NCBI GenBank assembly: GCA_000163995.1
Contig: CM000855.1
Location: forward strand, 886,634-950,633
Source of the DNA: Campylobacter jejuni subsp. jejuni 414
Lineage (GTDB): Bacteria > Campylobacterota > Campylobacteria > Campylobacterales > Campylobacteraceae
Direction of reading: 5' to 3'
Length of the DNA stretch: 64,000 nucleotides
The translations under genes were made by a program, and so were the position numbers. A model generated the notes under the pieces. That model ran no database searches and had not been told where the DNA came from. It saw only the letters and a program-made list of their open reading frames with translations. Shown one piece after another: positions 9,955-19,780 of the stretch. Within the stretch, counting starts at the first letter, position 1, and every line of letters begins with the position of its first letter.

Positions 9955-10432
9955 TTTGATTTACCCTTTCTATCATCGCTTGCATATCTACAAATAAATT
10001 TGGATGCTCTTGTTTAATTTTAGAAATCAATTTCTCAAGATCAATGCTAACCTCCATAGTCCCATTTTTTGCGTTTTGCTTAATCTCATCCATAGCAACC
10101 GTCCAAACATCATTAAAGTCTACAGGGATTTGTTGATAAATTGCCTTTTCTAAACGCAATTCAAAATTTTCTTTTTGACTTTGCTTTAAACTTTCAAGTA
10201 TATTTTTAAGACTTTGCAAAGAAAGCAAAGTGTGAATTTCACCATTTTCATCTATCACAAACCAAGGTTCTGGAGACTCAAAGCTACCATTTTCAAGAAC
10301 TAAACATTTTTCGTTCTCATTCTCACTTTTTTTCATTTTAAAAATAGTTCTATCTTTTTTCTTTATACCTAAGTTTTGACTAAATTCATCAATACGTTTT
10401 AAACAAGTGCTATATTTTTCTAGCTCTTTCAT
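9941..10432 (-). CDS. Hypothetical protein, DUF2603/UPF0763-like
   Basis: This 163-residue protein is acidic to neutral, with no signal or membrane segment. It resembles, from memory, the small UPF0763/DUF2603 family restricted to Campylobacter and Helicobacter; I cannot run the profile. A central strand-rich region (FESPEPWFVIDENGEIHTL) is followed by helical segments. It overlaps argF (start within the argF stop by 4 bp) and hemN (14 bp), so translation is probably coupled through the operon. No function is known to me. Confidence 0.72.
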   Translation of the reverse strand: MKELEKYSTCLKRIDEFSQNLGIKKKDRTIFKMKKSENENEKCLVLENGSFESPEPWFVIDENGEIHTLLSLQSLKNILESLKQSQKENFELRLEKAIYQQIPVDFNDVWTVAMDEIKQNAKNGTMEVSIDLEKLISKIKQEHPNLFVDMQAMIERVNQNERL

Positions 10433-11349
10433 TCTCTTCCTTTCTGATTATTCAAAAAGCAAAGCAAAGATTTTACCACATAAAGGCGATTTTTTGCTTC
10501 TTTAAAAATCACATCTGCATGTTTTTCAAAAATTTCTTCACTGACTTCATAACCCCTATAAGCAGGTAAACAATGAAGTAAAATAGCGTCTTTATTGGCT
10601 ATATTCATAGCCTTTTCATCAATCATAAATCCTTCAAATTCTTTTATCTTGCGCTCTTTTTCATTCTCTTCACCCATCGAAACCCAAGTATCAGTAATCA
10701 CCACATCTTTATCTTTTAAGGCTTCAAATTTATCGTGGCTTAAAGAAATTTTCGCTCCTGAAATCAAAGCTTGTTTCATAGCAAATTCCCAAATTTCAGG
10801 ATTAATTCCATAGTTTTTTGGTATAGCTATGCTAAATTCAAAACCTAAAATCGCAGCTGCAATAAGCCAAGAATTACACATATTATTACTATCTCCGACA
10901 AAGGCAACTTTTGCTACACCATTTTGTATCTTATCCCACTCTTTAATAGTGAGTAAATCCCCTAAAACTTGAGTAGGATGATAAAGTTCGCTTAAGGCGT
11001 TGATTACAGGGGCTTTAGAATATCTTGCAAATTCTAGCAAAGTTTCGTGTTTATTTACTCTCATCATCACAAAATCAACCATTGCTCCTATCACCCTAGC
11101 TGTATCTTTTACAGGTTCACCACGACTAAGCTGTAAATCATTGCCGCTTAAAAACAAAGCTTTCCCACCAAGTTCTGTTATAGCTAACTCAAAGGCCATT
11201 CTTGTTCTTGTAGAATTTTTTTCAAAAATCATCGCCAAAGTTTTATCTTGCAAAAGTTTTTTAGGTTCTTTTTTAAGCTCGGCAGCATGGTTCACAAGGC
11301 TTAAAATTTCTTCATTAGAAAAATCTCTTAAAGTTAAAAAATGTTTCAT
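10429..11349 (-). CDS. argF: ArgF, ornithine carbamoyltransferase
   Basis: ArgF condenses carbamoyl phosphate with ornithine to citrulline in arginine synthesis. The 306-residue protein carries the carbamoyl-phosphate site STRTR (residues 46-50), the HPTQ motif in [11 protein letters not shown], the ornithine loop DTWVSMG, and HCLPAYRG near the C-terminus. All are standard and intact. It overlaps hemB upstream by 4 bp and the small hypothetical gene downstream by 4 bp, in a five- or six-gene minus-strand operon. Confidence 0.95.
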   Translation of the reverse strand: MKHFLTLRDFSNEEILSLVNHAAELKKEPKKLLQDKTLAMIFEKNSTRTRMAFELAITELGGKALFLSGNDLQLSRGEPVKDTARVIGAMVDFVMMRVNKHETLLEFARYSKAPVINALSELYHPTQVLGDLLTIKEWDKIQNGVAKVAFVGDSNNMCNSWLIAAAILGFEFSIAIPKNYGINPEIWEFAMKQALISGAKISLSHDKFEALKDKDVVITDTWVSMGEENEKERKIKEFEGFMIDEKAMNIANKDAILLHCLPAYRGYEVSEEIFEKHADVIFKEAKNRLYVVKSLLCFLNNQKGRE

Positions 11350-12329
11350 TTTTCTCCTTTTAACATTTTGGCTAATTCTTTAGCGTGATAAGTAATGATA
11401 AGCTTTGCACCCGCTCTTTTAAAAGCTATCATTGTCTCATATAAAACTTTTTCATAATCAATCACTCTAGCATTTCCCGCTGCTTTTAACATAGCATATT
11501 CTCCACTTACATTATAAACACACAAAGGCAAATTAGAATGAAGTGATATTTCTTTTACTACATCAAGATAAGCAAGAGCAGGTTTTACCATCAAAACATC
11601 GACTCCTTGTGTTTCATCTTCTAAGCTTTCTTCTAAAGCTTCTTTGCCATTGGCAAAATCCATTTGATAACTTTTTCTATCTCCATAACTTGGAGCTGAT
11701 TCTGCTACATCACGAAAAGGACCATAATAACTCGAAGCAAATTTAGTCGAATACCCCATTATAGGTAAATTTTCAAAACCTTCACTATCTAAAGCTTTAC
11801 GCAAAGCAGTGATAATACCATCCATCATTCCACTAGGAGCTATCATGTCCACACCGGATCTTGCATGAACTAAAGCCTGTTTGGCTGAAATTTCTAAAGT
11901 CGCATCATTATCCACGCTTTTTGTTTTAGGATTGATTATACCACAGTGTCCATGATCTGTATATTCACAAAAGCAAAGATCACTGATTACAAAAAGATCT
12001 GGAAAATTTTTCTTAATCTCTCTTATAGTTGTTGCAATAAGCCCTTCATCATCTAATGCATCACTTCCACAACTATCTTTTTTCTCATTTTCAAGGACAC
12101 CAAAAAGTATAATAGCTTTAATGCCCAAATTTATTACATTTTTACACTCTTTTAAAATTTCATCTAAGCTCATTTGAAACACATCAGGCATAGAGGAAAT
12201 TTCTTTTTTTATACCTGTTCCATTGACTACAAAAAGTGGATAAATCAAATCATTTACACTTAAAGAATTTTCCCTTACCATAGTTCTTAAGTTCTCATTA
12301 AGCCTTAATCTTCTAAATCTTTTAAACAT
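11346..12329 (-). CDS. hemB: HemB, delta-aminolevulinic acid dehydratase (porphobilinogen synthase)
   Basis: HemB joins two 5-aminolevulinate molecules into porphobilinogen. The 327-residue protein shows the cysteine/zinc segment ([15 protein letters not shown]), the first active-site lysine region ([14 protein letters not shown]) and the Schiff-base lysine in [10 protein letters not shown]. It is the first gene of the hemB-argF-(hyp)-hemN-(Fe-S)-(hyp) run. It is divergent from ribA across a 56-bp gap, so the two promoters must overlap or be very short. Confidence 0.95.
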   Translation of the reverse strand: MFKRFRRLRLNENLRTMVRENSLSVNDLIYPLFVVNGTGIKKEISSMPDVFQMSLDEILKECKNVINLGIKAIILFGVLENEKKDSCGSDALDDEGLIATTIREIKKNFPDLFVISDLCFCEYTDHGHCGIINPKTKSVDNDATLEISAKQALVHARSGVDMIAPSGMMDGIITALRKALDSEGFENLPIMGYSTKFASSYYGPFRDVAESAPSYGDRKSYQMDFANGKEALEESLEDETQGVDVLMVKPALAYLDVVKEISLHSNLPLCVYNVSGEYAMLKAAGNARVIDYEKVLYETMIAFKRAGAKLIITYHAKELAKMLKGEK

Positions 12330-12385
12330 TTTTGTCCTTTTTTTGCTAAAATCTTAACATAATTTTGATTATAGAGGGTAGTAAA

Positions 12386-12947
12386 ATGAAAATAAAAATT
12401 TCAGAAATTGCGAATTTACCTAGTAAATGGGGAAATTTCCAAATGCAAAGTTTTAAAGAAAATGAAAAAGAACATTTATGTATATTTAAAAATATCCCAA
12501 AAGATACACTCAATCTAAGAATACATTCAGAATGCCTTACAGGCGATGCTTTAGGAAGTTTAAAATGTGATTGCGGGGAACAGCTTGAATTTTCCTTAAA
12601 ATACATAGAAAAAAATGGTGGAATGGTAATTTATCTTAGACAAGAAGGAAGAGGCATAGGACTTTTTAACAAGATCAATGCCTATGCCTTACAAGATCAA
12701 GGTTTTGATACAATCAAAGCAAATCATCAACTTGGCTTTAAAGCTGATGAGAGAACTTATGAAATCGTAGAATTTATACTCAAACACTATGAAATTTCTA
12801 AGGTAAATTTACTCACAAATAACCCTGAAAAACTAGAATCAATTAAAAGAAAAAATCATCACACGCGTACCGATTTTAATAGAGCCTAATCGTTTTAATG
12901 CAGAATATTTAAATATAAAACAAACTCAAATGGGACATCTTAAATAA
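12386..12947 (+). pseudogene. ribA: RibA, GTP cyclohydrolase II, frameshifted near the C-terminus
   Basis: Starting at the ATG 12386 (GAGGG ribosome-binding site upstream), the first ~153 residues are a normal GTP cyclohydrolase II. They include the zinc-cysteine motif CLTGDALGSLKCDCG, the catalytic LRQEGRGIGL, and ANHQLGFKADERTYE. The frame then breaks in the AAAA at about 12844-12847. Removing one A turns IKRKNHH into IKEKIITRVPILIEPN and continues to the TAA at 12945-12947, giving 186 residues, the family length. In the sequence as given, translation instead ends at 12889. The enzyme makes the first riboflavin precursor from GTP. A second RibBA elsewhere in C. jejuni could compensate (recalled, not seen here). 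The restored stop abuts the rsmG start. Confidence 0.86.
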
Positions 12948-13514
12948 ATGATTTTTCAAACTTATGATTTTTTACAAAACTATGATTTAAAAGACTTTGA
13001 AAAAAAAGTAAAAATTTACAAAGAATTATTGCAAAAATTTAACCGCATTCATAATCTTACTCATTTAAAAAACATAGATGAAAATATCCTTGATAGCGTT
13101 AAAATTTTAAATTTTTATGATTTTTCTAAAGCAAAAAATATCGCCGATATAGGAAGTGGAGCGGGATTTCCAGCTATATTTTTAGCCTTTTTACTTCAAA
13201 GCAATTTCCATCTTTTCGAACCCAATCCCAAAAAGGCCGCCTTTTTAAGAACACTAAAAATAGAATGCGAACTTTTAAATTTACATATCTACAAAGAAAA
13301 AGTTCAAGAATGCAAAAATACCTTTAAAGCTGATATCATCACTTCAAGAGCCTTAATGGATATCAAACCCTTACTTGAAATTTGTAAAAATCTAAAAAAT
13401 AAAAATACAGTTTTTATTTTATGGAAAGGCAGTGAAATTTATCAAGAGCTTGAAAATATAAAAGATTATAAAATTTTCGAAAATGATTTGAGGAGGTATT
13501 GTATTTTAAAGTAG
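12948..13514 (+). CDS. rsmG: RsmG (GidB), 16S rRNA m7G527 methyltransferase
   Basis: RsmG methylates N7 of G527 in 16S rRNA, and its loss gives low-level streptomycin resistance in other bacteria. The 188-residue protein has the SAM-binding glycine loop [11 protein letters not shown], the acidic strand [12 protein letters not shown] and the ITSRAL motif. The ATG at 12948 follows the restored ribA stop immediately, which suggests translational coupling that the ribA frameshift would weaken. The stop TAG lies inside the terminator stem that follows. Confidence 0.92.
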   Translation: MIFQTYDFLQNYDLKDFEKKVKIYKELLQKFNRIHNLTHLKNIDENILDSVKILNFYDFSKAKNIADIGSGAGFPAIFLAFLLQSNFHLFEPNPKKAAFLRTLKIECELLNLHIYKEKVQECKNTFKADIITSRALMDIKPLLEICKNLKNKNTVFILWKGSEIYQELENIKDYKIFENDLRRYCILK

Positions 13515-13529
13515 CCCTAAGGCTACTTT
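13508..13529 (+). terminator. Bidirectional terminator between rsmG and the YceI-like gene
   Basis: A perfect 9-bp stem AAAGTAGCC / GGCTACTTT with a CTAA loop is followed by T residues on the plus strand and preceded by A residues, which become U on the minus strand. It overlaps the last bases of both convergent genes. Confidence 0.78.
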
Positions 13530-14101
13530 TATTCTACTAAGTCAGCATTAAAGCTAATATCTACTAAAGGCCAAGAAATTCCGCCATGTCCTGGAGCAAC
13601 ATCACTTAATGCTTTTAATGCTTTAGAAGCATTTTTAAAAGTATGTAAATCAAGCTGCCCTTTAGCTTCAAATTTATCATCTTTAATGGTATAAGTTAAA
13701 GGCACAATAGTACTTTTTTTATCCATAGTAATTTTTGCAGAAATAACACCTTTATTTTCACCTACAATCACATCTTGAAAAACAACCTTAATATCCGTAT
13801 CTCCTAATAAAGCAGGAAAAAATACTTTTGTAATATTATTAGTTATAATATCAAGCCCCTCGCCCATAAAAGCATCACTTGGTTTTATAGTAGCTTTAGC
13901 ACCTTTAAGATAACTTGCCAAATCCTTTGTATTTTTAGAAAATTTATATTCTACATTTTTAAATTCACCTTTTGTTCCTATCATATCTTTAGTTTTATAT
14001 CCTTCAAAAGATATTTTTAAACTATCTTCTTTAAAAGATACAGCACTTAAAGCCGAAGCCAACAAACAAAAACTAAAAACACTTACGAGAAATTTTTTCA
14101 T
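13529..14101 (-). CDS. Periplasmic YceI-like protein
   Basis: The 190-residue precursor has a signal peptide (MKKFLVSVFSFCLLASALSA) and a body of alternating strands. Features such as KISFEGYKTKDMIGTKGEFK, a mid-protein threonine/lysine-rich strand, and a C-terminal VDISFNADLVE resemble the YceI lipocalin-like fold, which binds polyisoprenoids. I base the family on pattern only, so an unrelated periplasmic beta-barrel is possible. It is equivalent to Cj0998c by position. It is a single gene with a terminator at its end. Confidence 0.65.
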   Translation of the reverse strand: MKKFLVSVFSFCLLASALSAVSFKEDSLKISFEGYKTKDMIGTKGEFKNVEYKFSKNTKDLASYLKGAKATIKPSDAFMGEGLDIITNNITKVFFPALLGDTDIKVVFQDVIVGENKGVISAKITMDKKSTIVPLTYTIKDDKFEAKGQLDLHTFKNASKALKALSDVAPGHGGISWPLVDISFNADLVE

Positions 14102-14186
14102 CTTGATTCCTTTTTAATATAATTTAAATTCAATGAAATTATATTCTTACTTGATTAACGAAATATATTTTTTAAAAATAATTTTA

Positions 14187-15278
14187 TTACCAAAGTATAC
14201 CTTTAAAAGCTAAAGTTAAAAAATATCCTCCAAAAATCAAAAAAATTCCTAAAACAAAAGCCAAACCAAACACTCTAGAACCACTTTTTACAAACTTTTC
14301 AAAATCAATTTGCAAACCTAAAGCAGCCATAGCAAAAACGATACACAAGGTACAAAGCATTTTACCTAAAAAAATAATGTCGCTTGTAGCAATACCTAAA
14401 ATACTTTCTTTGCTTGCTAAGTAAGTGTTTAAAACTATCATTCCCAAAAATGCAAAAGCAAAATAAGGTATAGTTATATTTTTTGCAGTTTTTCCACTAC
14501 TTGAATGTTGATTTTTAGCGAAAAAATAAGTCACTATAAGCAAAAAAGGAACAAGTAAAATCACTCTCATCATTTTTATAATCACCGCAATATTAGAAGC
14601 ACCTTGTTCAAACCCTGCCATATCTTTTGCCATTTCAGCAGCACCTGCGACATTTGCCACCTCATGCAAAGTAGCACCCATAAAAACTCCCATAGCATTT
14701 TGATCAAAAAAAGGAAAAGCACCTAAAGAAAAAGCTATAGGATATAAAAACATAAACACAAGCCCAAAGATCACTACAGTACCCACAGCTAAAATTCCCT
14801 TAAAAGGATCACTTTTCAAACTTGACTCTAATGCCAAAACTGCTGCTGCACCGCAAATTGCACTTCCAGCTCCAACGAGCATAGAAGTTTCTTGATCGAG
14901 TTTGAAAATTTTCATTCCTACAAACAAAGCTATTATAAAAACAAAAAATATCACTATAGCAGAAAGTAAAAATCCTTTAAACCCTATGCTTAAAAGTTCG
15001 GTTAAAGTGATATTAAAACCATATAAAACAATGCCAAGTCTTAAAAGCTTTTTCGCGCTAAAATGTACTCCAGCTTGAAAATGACGCTGATATTTAAAAA
15101 ACCAAGGAGAAAGTAAAACTCCTATGATAATAGCAAAAGCAGTCGCTGCCAAATGTGTAGCATCTTTAAGAACACTAGAAAGATACATAGCAAAAATCAC
15201 AATACAAGCAGTAAAAAGCAAACCTTTAAAATTTGAATACACTATAACTGCACTATGTGCTAAAAAATTTGTTTTCAT
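14187..15278 (-). CDS. YeiH-family integral membrane protein (putative sulfate/anion exporter)
   Basis: The 363-residue protein has about ten membrane helices. It has the family signature of the YeiH/PSE group: GAGSAICGAAAVLALES, then GATLHEVANVAGAAEM, and a C-terminal MAALGLQIDFEKF. Members are often regulated by an adjacent divergent LysR protein, and one lies exactly so here. The 'sulfate exporter' label for this family is weakly supported, and the real substrate is unknown. The reading frame is intact. Confidence 0.82.
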   Translation of the reverse strand: MKTNFLAHSAVIVYSNFKGLLFTACIVIFAMYLSSVLKDATHLAATAFAIIIGVLLSPWFFKYQRHFQAGVHFSAKKLLRLGIVLYGFNITLTELLSIGFKGFLLSAIVIFFVFIIALFVGMKIFKLDQETSMLVGAGSAICGAAAVLALESSLKSDPFKGILAVGTVVIFGLVFMFLYPIAFSLGAFPFFDQNAMGVFMGATLHEVANVAGAAEMAKDMAGFEQGASNIAVIIKMMRVILLVPFLLIVTYFFAKNQHSSSGKTAKNITIPYFAFAFLGMIVLNTYLASKESILGIATSDIIFLGKMLCTLCIVFAMAALGLQIDFEKFVKSGSRVFGLAFVLGIFLIFGGYFLTLAFKGILW

Positions 15279-15389
15279 TTTTTCCTTCTTTTTGTTAATT
15301 TTTGTGCTATTATTATTTTTTTATTAAATTATAAAATATATTATTTTAATTTTTATAATATTATTTTTTATTAAATTAAGGAATCACTC
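15279..15389. promoter_or_regulatory. Divergent promoter/operator region between the YeiH-type gene and its LysR regulator
   Basis: This 111-bp region is almost pure A/T and contains an imperfect inverted repeat around 15326-15352 (AAATTATAAAATATA against TTATTTTAATTT). LysR proteins usually bind such A/T dyads in the gap they share with a divergent target. The exact T-N11-A site cannot be fixed by eye in sequence this rich in A and T. Confidence 0.35.
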
Positions 15390-16271
15390 ATGAAAATCAA
15401 AGATATGGAAATCTTTTTAGATCTTTTAAATACTCAAAGTCCAACTCACACAGCCAATAATTTTTCTATGACCCAACCTAATGTTTCAATAGTAATCAAA
15501 AATTTAGAAAATAAATTTGATGGCATCTTATTTGAAAGACTTGGAAAAAAACTTCTACCCACACCAAAAGCTCTAGAACTAGGGAAAAATTGGCTAAAAA
15601 TTATACAAGCATATTATCAAAGCTTGGAAAAATTAAATAATAAAAGCATGTTCTTAGGGGAAATAAAAATAGCTTACACTCAAAGTATCTCTGAACATTT
15701 TTTAGCTCCTATTTTATTTGATTTTAGGGCAGAATTTAAAAATATAAAAATTCGCTCTCAAACTCAAAATTCAAAAGAATGCTTAAATTTATTAAAAAAT
15801 GGAAATATAGAATTTGCAATCATTGAGGCAGAACTTGATCCAACTTTGATAGAATATGAAAATTTAGAGATAAATTTTTGGCAAGATGATGAACTTATAG
15901 TAGCAACAAGTGATAAAAAGCTCAATAATAAAGAATTTTATATTGATGAGCTTTTGAATCAAAAATGGATTTTAAGGGAAGTGGGTTCAGGCTTAAGGGA
16001 TAAATTTTTAAATGAAATTGGTGCAAGTTCAAAAAAACTCAATATTTTTCTTGAACTCGATAGAATGACTGCTATTAAAGAACTTGTTCTACAAAGAAAA
16101 GCAATTTCCATATTTTCTAAAAAAGCCATAGAAAAAGAGTTACAAAATTCAATGCTTTATGAAATCAAGTTGAAAAATATCAACCTAAAACGCAAATTTT
16201 ATACCCTAAAAAGAAAAAACTACAATTTTAATAGAGCTTTGGAAAAATTTGAAAAAATATTCAAATCATAA
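15390..16271 (+). CDS. LysR-family transcriptional regulator
   Basis: The 293-residue protein has the LysR N-terminal winged helix-turn-helix (MKIKDMEIFLDLLN, then SMTQPNVSIVIKNLENKF and FERLGKKLLPT). The C-terminal part is a periplasmic-binding-type effector domain (GEIKIAYTQSISEHFLAP, WILREVGSGLR). It is divergent from the YeiH-type exporter gene, which it most likely controls, by the usual LysR arrangement. The inducer is unknown. Equivalent to Cj1000 by position. Confidence 0.9.
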   Translation: MKIKDMEIFLDLLNTQSPTHTANNFSMTQPNVSIVIKNLENKFDGILFERLGKKLLPTPKALELGKNWLKIIQAYYQSLEKLNNKSMFLGEIKIAYTQSISEHFLAPILFDFRAEFKNIKIRSQTQNSKECLNLLKNGNIEFAIIEAELDPTLIEYENLEINFWQDDELIVATSDKKLNNKEFYIDELLNQKWILREVGSGLRDKFLNEIGASSKKLNIFLELDRMTAIKELVLQRKAISIFSKKAIEKELQNSMLYEIKLKNINLKRKFYTLKRKNYNFNRALEKFEKIFKS

Positions 16272-16312
16272 ACATAAAAACCGATTTATATAGAAGTTAA
16301 GCAATTTTTAGA

Positions 16313-16318
16313 TAAAAT
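16313..16318 (+). promoter_or_regulatory. Probable -10 element of rpoD
   Basis: TAAAAT within AGATAAAATCC lies 32 bp before the rpoD start. An AAGGAT ribosome-binding site follows at about 16340. The assignment rests on position and on similarity to the C. jejuni -10 consensus. Confidence 0.45.
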
Positions 16319-16349
16319 CCAAAGCTTATATAAATTTCAAGGATAATCA

Positions 16350-18218
16350 ATGAACGCCAAAACTCAAGAAACTGAATTAGAAGAATTGTTTCAAGAAAAT
16401 GCAAAAGATTATATCACATATGAAAAATTAGTAAAATATCTTACAAAACAACCAAGTGCATCAACAGCTAAAAAAGTGCAAGCATTAATGAAAAAACACA
16501 AAGTGCAACTTTTTTCAGCAGCCGAAATCGCACAAATGAAAAATATAGAAGATGCAAAAAGACTTCAAGAAGAAAAACAAAAACTCCAAGATACAAGCCT
16601 TGAAAACGAATTTGATTTAGCCAATGAAAATGATTTATTAGAATGGAGCAGATCAGACTCTCCTGTTCGTATGTATTTAAGAGAAATGGGACAAATTGCT
16701 TTATTAAATAAAGATGAAGAAGTTGAAATTTCTAAAAAAATAGAACTCGGTGAAGATATCATCATCGATGCTTTTTGCTCTGTGCCTTATTTGATAGATT
16801 TTATCTTAGATTATAAAGAACCTTTAATAAACCGAGAAAGAAGAGTAAAAGAGTTATTTAAAAGCTTTGATGATGAAGAAAAAAGTGATGATAAACTTGA
16901 TGAGCTTGATATAGATGAAGATACAGACAATGAAACAGAATTAGAATCAGATGAAGAAAATACTAAAAAGAATAATAAAAAAGAAGATGAAAGAACTGTA
17001 AAAGTCGTCGAAAAATTCAAAGCCTTGGAAAAAGCTAAAAAAGATTGGCTAAAAACATCTAAAGACAAAGAAAGTGGAGATGAACTTTTAGATAAATTAA
17101 GTATTGCATTCAAAAAAAATATTTTAAAAGAAAAATTAATGGATCTAGGTCCTACTTCAAAACTTATCAGCGAAATTGTAAAATCAATGGAAACTGCACT
17201 AAAAAGTGATGAAGAATTTGACAAAGAGCTTAAGCGTTTAGAATACCGCTTACCTATGTTTTCCGATGAACTTAAAAAACGCCATGTAGATATTTTAAAA
17301 GATATCACAAAATTAAGCAAGGAAGAAATCACGGAACGAGCCTTAGAAACAACCATGGTAAGCACTTATATGGAAATTAAAAAATTGTTTCAAACCAAAG
17401 AGGCCAGTGAAAAAAGCTTTGATCTTGAAAAATCACGCTTAAAGGAAATTTTAGAGCAAATCAAACGCGGTAAAAAAATTTCTGATGAAGCAAAAGGAAG
17501 AATGGCAAAATCGAACTTGCGTCTTGTTGTAAGCATAGCCAAACGCTATACAAATCGTGGTTTACCTTTCTTAGATCTCATTCAAGAAGGAAATATAGGA
17601 TTGATGAAAGCTGTGGATAAATTTGAATACAAAAGGGGTTATAAATTTTCTACTTATGCAACTTGGTGGATCAGACAAGCCATTTCAAGGGCTATAGCCG
17701 ATCAAGCAAGAACCATAAGGATTCCAATCCATATGATAGAAACTATCAATCAAATCAACAAAATTATCCGAGAACATCTACAAAAAGATGGGAAAGAACC
17801 CGATGTTAGCGTTATAGCTAAAGAAGTAAGTTTAAGCATGGATAAAGTTAAACAGGTTATTAAAATTACAAAAGAACCAATTTCTCTTGAAGCGCCAATA
17901 GGAAACGAAGATGATGGTAAATTTGGGGATTTTGTCGAAGATAGAAATTCACTTTCTCCAATGGATCATATCTTAAAAGACGATTTAAAAGAGCAAATCG
18001 ATGAAGTTTTGAATCAATTAAACGATAGAGAAAAAGCTGTAATTCGTATGCGTTTTGGTTTAATGGATGATGAAAGTGATAGAACTCTAGAAGAAATCGG
18101 AAAAGAACTTAATGTTACTCGAGAAAGAGTAAGACAAATAGAAAGCTCTGCTATAAAAAAACTCAAACATCCTAAAGTAGGAAGAAAACTAAAAAATTAT
18201 ATAGAAGGTTGGAAGTAA
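16350..18218 (+). CDS. rpoD: RpoD, primary sigma factor (sigma-70)
   Basis: RpoD is the housekeeping sigma subunit of RNA polymerase. In order, the 622 residues show region 1.1, region 1.2 ([15 protein letters not shown] near 109), then a non-conserved insert with a very acidic stretch ([18 protein letters not shown] onward, ~175-215). Regions 2.1-2.4 follow ([16 protein letters not shown] through [17 protein letters not shown]), then region 3, and the region 4.2 helix-turn-helix ([20 protein letters not shown]). It is full length and intact. It stands alone, with a hairpin immediately after the stop. Confidence 0.97.
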   Translation: MNAKTQETELEELFQENAKDYITYEKLVKYLTKQPSASTAKKVQALMKKHKVQLFSAAEIAQMKNIEDAKRLQEEKQKLQDTSLENEFDLANENDLLEWSRSDSPVRMYLREMGQIALLNKDEEVEISKKIELGEDIIIDAFCSVPYLIDFILDYKEPLINRERRVKELFKSFDDEEKSDDKLDELDIDEDTDNETELESDEENTKKNNKKEDERTVKVVEKFKALEKAKKDWLKTSKDKESGDELLDKLSIAFKKNILKEKLMDLGPTSKLISEIVKSMETALKSDEEFDKELKRLEYRLPMFSDELKKRHVDILKDITKLSKEEITERALETTMVSTYMEIKKLFQTKEASEKSFDLEKSRLKEILEQIKRGKKISDEAKGRMAKSNLRLVVSIAKRYTNRGLPFLDLIQEGNIGLMKAVDKFEYKRGYKFSTYATWWIRQAISRAIADQARTIRIPIHMIETINQINKIIREHLQKDGKEPDVSVIAKEVSLSMDKVKQVIKITKEPISLEAPIGNEDDGKFGDFVEDRNSLSPMDHILKDDLKEQIDEVLNQLNDREKAVIRMRFGLMDDESDRTLEEIGKELNVTRERVRQIESSAIKKLKHPKVGRKLKNYIEGWK

Positions 18219-18234
18219 GAGCCAAACTCTTACT
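18214..18234. terminator. Hairpin between convergent rpoD and the SixA-like gene
   Basis: An 8-bp perfect stem AGTAAGAG / CTCTTACT with a CCAAA loop spans the two gene ends. There is no T-run directly after the stem on either strand, so it may be a weak terminator or an mRNA 3' stabiliser rather than a classical rho-independent site. Confidence 0.45.
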
Positions 18235-18745
18235 AAAAACCTAAATCTTTTTCTTCTTTTAACTTACGCACATGCTCAAAAAAAACTAATTTTCCGCTAT
18301 GTTTTTTTAAATTTTTAAATTCTTTGATATCAAATTCTAAGCATAAGACAGAAGAAGTTGGAAAAGAAGCTAAGCATAATGAACTCAATAGCTCACCAAG
18401 CTCCATTAAAGCAGGATTGTGACCCACTAAAAACACTTCATTAATTTCATCGTTGATATCTCGTAGAATTTTTAGCAAAACCTCAACATCACAAAGATAT
18501 AATCTTTCATCAAAGCAAATTTTATTTTTATCAAAATTATAAAATTTAGCTATTTTTTTCGCTGTTTTAGCAGTTATAACAGCAGGACTTGACAGCACTA
18601 AATCAGGATGAATTTCATGTGAAGCAAGATTTTTAAAAAGTTTTTTTAAATCTCGCTTGCCTCTCTTAGTAAGTTTTCTTTTAAAATCATCTATATCTTC
18701 ATTCTTACTTGCTTTTGCATGTCTTGTAATATAAATTTTTTTCAT
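18233..18745 (-). CDS. SixA-like phosphohistidine phosphatase (histidine phosphatase superfamily)
   Basis: The 170-residue cytoplasmic protein has the catalytic RH motif at the start (MKKIYITRHAKASKNED) and the second histidine motif GHNPALMELGELL. It is short, as in SixA-type phosphatases rather than phosphoglycerate mutases (~230-250 residues). SixA removes phosphate from histidine on phosphotransfer proteins; the partner here is unknown. It lies 1 bp after the rhomboid gene, so the two share a transcript. Confidence 0.85.
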   Translation of the reverse strand: MKKIYITRHAKASKNEDIDDFKRKLTKRGKRDLKKLFKNLASHEIHPDLVLSSPAVITAKTAKKIAKFYNFDKNKICFDERLYLCDVEVLLKILRDINDEINEVFLVGHNPALMELGELLSSLCLASFPTSSVLCLEFDIKEFKNLKKHSGKLVFFEHVRKLKEEKDLGF

Positions 18746-18746
18746 T

Positions 18747-19259
18747 TTACCTCTTTATTTTAGCCAAAATATAACCGCATATAAACCCAAAAATATGACC
18801 ATACCAAGCAACATTTACCCCCATAAGTAACGGTGCAAAACTCATGAGTAAAATTGCTACTATAAGTCCTTTTGTGCTATTTTTATCAAGAACAGCATAA
18901 AAACCCATTAAAACACAAATTGCACCACTAGCACCTATAAGATTTGCATTTTCTCCAAAATACTTAAAATCAAAATACACATAAAAAGCACTTAAAAGCG
19001 AACACAATAACCCACCCATAAGATAAAGAAAAATAAAGTACAAAGAACCCAAATAGCTTTCTAATATACGTCCAAATTGAAACAAAACTATCATATTTAA
19101 TATAAGATGAGTTAAATTACCGTGTAAAAACATTGAGCTTAAAAGCTGCCAATAAGCTCCATTAAAAAATAAGATATTCAAACCAAAAATATTGTAATAA
19201 TCATAAGAAATCAAAAAATAGCATAAAATATTTAAAAAAATTAAAAAAATTGTAAGCAA
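18747..19259 (-). CDS. Rhomboid-family intramembrane serine protease
   Basis: The 170-residue protein has six predicted membrane helices, the minimal bacterial rhomboid. The active-site motif GASG puts the nucleophile at Ser111, and the catalytic His155 is in WYGHIFGF. The helix 2 motif HLILNMIVLFQFG and the L1-loop WQLLSSMFLHGN are also present. Translation seems to start at a TTG (19257-19259) with an AAGG upstream. Rhomboids cleave membrane-protein segments inside the bilayer; the substrate in Campylobacter is not evident. Confidence 0.88.
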   Translation of the reverse strand: MLTIFLIFLNILCYFLISYDYYNIFGLNILFFNGAYWQLLSSMFLHGNLTHLILNMIVLFQFGRILESYLGSLYFIFLYLMGGLLCSLLSAFYVYFDFKYFGENANLIGASGAICVLMGFYAVLDKNSTKGLIVAILLMSFAPLLMGVNVAWYGHIFGFICGYILAKIKR

Positions 19260-19355
19260 GTATAAAACCTTATATTTTTATAATATTGTCTTAAAATTCA
19301 CATAAAATTCACATAAATTCTTTATAATTTTATGAAAAATAATTAGGAAAGAATA

Positions 19356-19772
19356 TTGAAAATTAAATTTTTAAGCATTATTGCTATTTTAAGTATATTT
19401 TTAAATGCTGATATAATAATTTCTGCTGACAATTTGCCAAATATTTCCAAAGAATTTTTACAGCATAACTTTAAAGCACCCATAGGAATCGTACAAAAAG
19501 ATAAAAATTCTTACGAAGTCTATCTTAGTGATGGAACAGAGGTTGAATTTGATATAGATGGAACTTGGAAAGAAATTGAAAATAAAACCTTTCCTTTCAA
19601 TCTAGATTTTCTACCTCAAAATTTAGTCAATATTATTAAAAATGAATTTCCAAATGTCAAAGCTAGAGAAATTGAAAGAAAAATCAACTATTTTAAGATT
19701 AAACTTGATAATGATGTAAAAATTCTTATAGATTTAAATGGAACTATTTTATATAAAGAAATTGATGATTAA
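19356..19772 (+). CDS. Periplasmic PepSY-like (DUF2874-type) protein
   Basis: The 138-residue precursor starts at a TTG (19356) preceded by AGGAAAG, with a signal peptide (MKIKFLSIIAILSIFLNADI). The mature part contains two similar units with a D-G-T turn after beta strands (YEVYLSDGTEVEFDIDGTWK and YFKIKLDNDVKILIDLNGTI), each preceded by a short helix (FLQHNF, IIKNEFP). This is the repeat pattern of PepSY-like/DUF2874 periplasmic proteins. Its role is unknown. Equivalent to Cj1004. A short hairpin (19762-19784) overlaps its 3' end. Confidence 0.7.
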   Translation: MKIKFLSIIAILSIFLNADIIISADNLPNISKEFLQHNFKAPIGIVQKDKNSYEVYLSDGTEVEFDIDGTWKEIENKTFPFNLDFLPQNLVNIIKNEFPNVKAREIERKINYFKIKLDNDVKILIDLNGTILYKEIDD

Positions 19773-19780
19773 AAGTATCA

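Noticed and set aside
16811..17365. 184-codon open frame antisense to rpoD
   Set aside because: It is almost all Ser, Leu and Phe, as expected from the reverse of Asp/Glu/Lys-rich rpoD codons, and it has no ribosome-binding site or family features.
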